DNA of 64,000 bases from Sphagnum magellanicum (lineage: Eukaryota > Streptophyta > Sphagnopsida > Sphagnales > Sphagnaceae). Positions 60,190-64,000 of this stretch are shown one piece after another. The stretch is from NCBI GenBank assembly GCA_021904315.1, contig CM038921.1, positions 17,148,590 to 17,212,589 on the forward strand. Reading direction: 5' to 3'. The notes under the pieces are model-generated. The model did not search any database and was not told the origin of the DNA. It was given only the letters and a program-made list of their open reading frames with translations. How positions within the stretch are numbered: position 1 is the first letter of the stretch; every line of letters begins with the position of its first letter. A program made the translations under genes and the position numbers.

Positions 60190-63100
60190 TGAGTGACCTT
60201 TAATGACTGGAAAGCACAAGGCAAGTGCTTTCGTGAACCTAACCATACATTGATCACAAGTTATAAGAGGGTAAGAATTCTTACTCCTACTCCTTAAGGG
60301 TGCGAGGGATCTTACACCTATGTGATGCAAGGGAACTTATGTTAATACATAGGCATAAGATTGCTCCCTCTTATAAGGATAGGCATAAGAATCCTTCTCT
60401 TTTTTAGGACGGATATTCACACACAAAGGGTATAAGTTGCCATCCAAATACTCTAGGAAATTTCTCCGAGTGCTTTGTGAATGAAGGAAACAACCATGTG
60501 GCTAACCTAGCAGTTTCTAAGGGGGCCCGCAAACTACCAAAAGAAGAACCAAAAGGATTTGGTGAAGGGGGGCGGTGATTTGATTTTGTGGGGGTGATGG
60601 GGTTCAGTGGGGCCCCAAAACGTTAGCTCAGTTCCTAAGTAATATTTGGAGATCCAGGAGACATTAGGTCCCACCAGCTGCGACCCAAGGTGGGAGAAGA
60701 CCTAGTCTGGCGAATTTCAAGCGCCGTCCAAATTTTCCTTCTTATGGTTTTTCTTAATTGAAAAACCAAGGATTGGTTGGAGAGGGGGGGTGGCGGGTGG
60801 GGGAACCTGCATGGGTACCGTCATGGGTGAGGCCTGGTAGTGGTTATATTTAACCCCAGAAATACTAAATTTGGATTTTATCTTACCACTTGGTATGCAT
60901 AATGTTTAGAAAAGTGATCAAAAACATTTTGGGGTTTTACTACCATGGTACCCACCTTGTAGGCTATTGGTCACCAAAAAAGGAGGAAAGGGGAAGGGCA
61001 GGTGGGTTGTGAGGATGGTGAGCCAACGGAAGGAGGGCCCATTCTTCGGAGCTTGGGACCCATTGGTGGGTCCAGGGAAAGGGTCCACAATCAAATTTGA
61101 ATGGACGCAGGAGCTGGCGTAACTGATGAAGATCCTCCACCCCTAGTAGACCTATCCAATAGCCACAATTCTTTATAACCACCTTATCTTCCTGTTTTGT
61201 GAGGAATAACTTTTTGTTTACTTTTTTTCCCAATTATATTTCAAATTGGTTAAGAATTTTGTATCTTTTATTAATTGGAATCAATTAGATCCAAAATATT
61301 ATAGGTCCATCCATGAAGTGATTTTTCTTTTATTGCAAATGTTGTGCATTGCTTAATGCTAAAATGATGGGGGAGAAAAAAGACTTTTTTTTTTCATTTT
61401 GGGAATAACTTTTTTAAATTTGGAAATTGCAGTAGACTAAATAAATTTATTTTCTCAAAGAGCTTCTCACACCTTCCTTTAAATCAAACGTTTTAGAAGC
61501 CCCATTGGTCATATGGTGGGTAAACCTTCCGCATTGGACAACAATCATATTGAATCGCTAATTGTGGGTGCAAACTACATTTGAAAGTCGTGATATTGTA
61601 ATCTTAATTTGATACCACTTGATTTGTAAAATGCTCACTTTTTCAATGGTTTAACATCCCACTTAAATTCTATTCGGCAAATCATTTGAATTAAGTAAGT
61701 GTTAAAATGTTTCATGTCAATAATGTCCTTTCAATCCCTTTGTTTTCAAAGAAGAACCCAAACTCAAGGGTGATCACCAGACACCCCGACTTTCATATCC
61801 TGGGCAATCCATCTTTGGTGCTGTTTTTCTTTGTAGTCTATATATCTCAAATTACGTATGTATGTAGTCATTAAGCATAACTTTTGTTTTTCTCATTTCA
61901 AAGAAAAAACATAACCGGCCATAAGTCGGTAAGATAACTTGTTTTCAGCTTTCACAAAGTCGGTATAATAACTTATGTGTACCTACCGATTTTGATGGCT
62001 GTTGTTGGTCCCACAGATGACATCACTATGTGCCTATTTGGATGCTTTGGTGCTCAATGTCTTTTGTGTGTATATTACTCTAGAGTATAAAAGTTAGGAT
62101 GAAATCTGAAAAAGCAAAGCTTGTGGTGATGGGTTGTGCAGTAGTTGTGGCCCCTATATTAGTTAATGATAAAAAGCTTCAAGCTGTGTTGGGTCCCATG
62201 GGGTCCATTGCCGTGGTGGTGGTGATCATTGTCACCCATAAGCTCTTTTTGACTGACCGACCATTCCTGATTTTCATGAGCCAAAGATTGATTGGTCACC
62301 AATGTTGCATTGAACTTGGCTGACTCATACCATTTTATTAAACTGTAAACAAAACAAACAACGGAATTTCTTCTCTACTTACTAAATTATCATCACACGG
62401 TCACCCACACTCATACCATGTTCAACCTCCCCAAAAACATTTGGTTGCTTCCAAACATTAGAGATCTCCAGCTGTTTCAGTGAAAAGCTTTTGTAAAATC
62501 CACAACTTTTGTAAAATAAAAAAGCCTCTAAAACAACATTCATATTAAGTAGGGTCAAAATCTTATTTGCAAACATGATGCAAATATTGTGTTTAGTTAG
62601 GTGTAGGGTTAAAACCTGTTCAAGTTTTGCCTTTATTCTATTCAGCAATTGTGGGGCCAGAATTTTGCTCAGTTCTGAGCATCGCGTGTATGGGCATTAC
62701 ACTCATAAAGTCTCACTTGGGTGTTATTACACATAATGCCCCCTTGACAGCTGGATTTTACTATTTTTTCCTATTTTTCAAAAGATGGTTTTTTTTAAAG
62801 GGGAAGGGTGAAGGGCATTATGGTTTAGGAACTTCCAACCATAATGCCCTCCATGGGGAGCCTTAACTCAGACAAATAGTCTGAGTTTAACCGTTATTTT
62901 CCGCCAATTTCACCACACCATTGTGGTAATGGGCCAACCAAACAAGCAAAAACAAATTGCCTTTTCTTGTCAGCTAAGACCGAGCAAGCTGTGTGGCTGA
63001 GGAAACAACATAGCCTTGGAATTCAAGCCCAAATCTTGCTAGCTAGCATACGGTAGTATGTGAAGTTCACATGTTAGAGTGAGACTCTTGAGCTTTCTGT

Positions 63101-64000
63101 GTAAGTACCTCACTGCTTTGTGGCAACAGCTATAGGATAGATAAACACATTGGCTTATTACCAAGCAAAAAGAATAATGACATGTATATTATTTTTATTT
63201 GCAGCCATTGTTGTTGTGTCCTTATGGAAATTCCAAGAGACAAAATTGGTGTGATCCTGGTTCCTGATGTGAAACACAGTGGAAAAAGTCCGTAAAAGAG
63301 ATCAGGTTTGAGATATACCCAAGAGATAAGAATTCAGGCAATTGACTCCGAATGAGCCTATTGTCTACCAGAAACTACTACATGAGTGAGCAGGTAAAGT
63401 TATTGGAGAATTGAAATCAAATGGTAGACAAATCCTGTACGTCTTTGGTGTATCCTTGAAGCATATTACCTTACCTACAACTACTGATCATAGATGCTTG
63501 GCACAAAAGAATTCACACAAAAAGTTCGAGCTGAAACAAAGAGAAAATTTTTATTGATAGTTGTCAAAATTGTTGACAATTGAAAACCATTGGGTTACTG
63601 TTACAAATGCACAACACGACATGTATTTTTGCTACTTATTCCTCAATTGTTGTAATTCTGCAAAGTTAAATTTGAAACTGTTTAAACTCGTCTTATAAAA
63701 TAAAGAAACTTATGGCAAAGAAGTGCCAAACATCAGTCATGGGGTATGGTACTGCTAAGCTGATTTGGTAGCTTGGGATATACTATGTTCTAACCTTCTT
63801 TTAGGCAGGAGCTCTAAAAGGGATTGTAGTCATGTTTTGGTAAATGCATCCAATTCCTCCCTTCCCTAGCATGTTCATGTATGTTTTCAAGTTTTTCATT
63901 TGTTAGTTGTGAATAATGAAACTGGAGGACAATCAAACACTATGATAAGTGCTTTTTAGTTTTCATGATCATCCCAAACAAGAGTTAGTGTCAATTGTCA
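60190..64000. other. No supported gene
   Basis: Intergenic DNA. Direct repeats AGTCGGTAAGATAACTTG and AGTCGGTATAATAACTTA lie near 61925 and 61959. The ORFs at 60964-61233 minus, 62099-62323 plus and 62627-62866 plus have no family features. Confidence 0.5.

Noticed and set aside
60964..61233. 89-codon minus-strand ORF
   Set aside because: No recognisable motif; Pro/His-rich composition reflects local base composition.
62099..62323. Small hydrophobic membrane-like ORF
   Set aside because: Only 74 codons, with no family match or supporting context.
1..64000. tRNA genes
   Set aside because: No cloverleaf with a convincing GTTCRA-type B box was found by eye.

Overview
The window looks like nuclear DNA of a land plant with a large, repeat-filled genome. 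It is strongly AT-rich and has only three convincing host protein genes in 64 kb: two SAUR-type (small auxin up RNA) genes and one AP2/ERF-type transcription factor gene. All three are plant-specific families. The SAUR C-termini (a FEH-x-x-W-x-L-type ending) and the very low gene density lean towards a non-flowering vascular plant such as a gymnosperm or fern. That is an inference; the species cannot be fixed from this sequence.

Region 1 (1-16 kb) is a retrotransposon graveyard. A decayed Ty3/gypsy gag-protease fragment (1-1.72 kb) carries a 154-bp CACTA-type MITE. It is followed by a Ty3/gypsy element bounded by two diverged LTRs (2940-3453 and 8752-9278). Between the LTRs lie a dead integrase and a long extra reading frame whose in-frame stops are almost all TAG. 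A piece of a plant En/Spm-type transposase lies at 12.46-12.76 kb, and CCCTAAA-like degenerate repeats at 14.5-15.1 kb.

Region 2 (16-25 kb) holds a 49-bp minisatellite of hairpin-forming units and then a transposon-like gene (GHxHEDID motif) split by two later insertions. These are a 2.8-kb CACTA element with TGT target-site duplications and an 885-bp solo LTR with CAATT duplications. Removing both in silico makes the reading frame continuous again across each junction.

Region 3 (25-31 kb) has no supported gene. Region 4 (31-38 kb) has the two SAUR genes facing each other (33087-33629 plus, 35827-36309 minus), with a 76-bp tandem repeat between them. Two further tandem arrays (about 193 bp x 3 and about 87 bp x 8) lie upstream of the second gene.

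Region 5 (38-51 kb) is intergenic DNA with short inverted-repeat elements. It includes a 386-bp Mutator-like MITE with a 9-bp target duplication, whose uninterrupted target site survives in an adjacent duplicate, a second inverted copy at 49.2-49.6 kb, and a family of long-arm foldback elements. Region 6 (51-54 kb) is a three-exon AP2/ERF gene on the minus strand. The rest (54-64 kb) shows only dispersed repeats and ordinary AT-rich DNA.

There is no operon logic here. The host genes are isolated regulatory genes: SAURs act in auxin-linked growth and the ERF protein should be a nuclear DNA-binding regulator. They sit in transposon-derived DNA.
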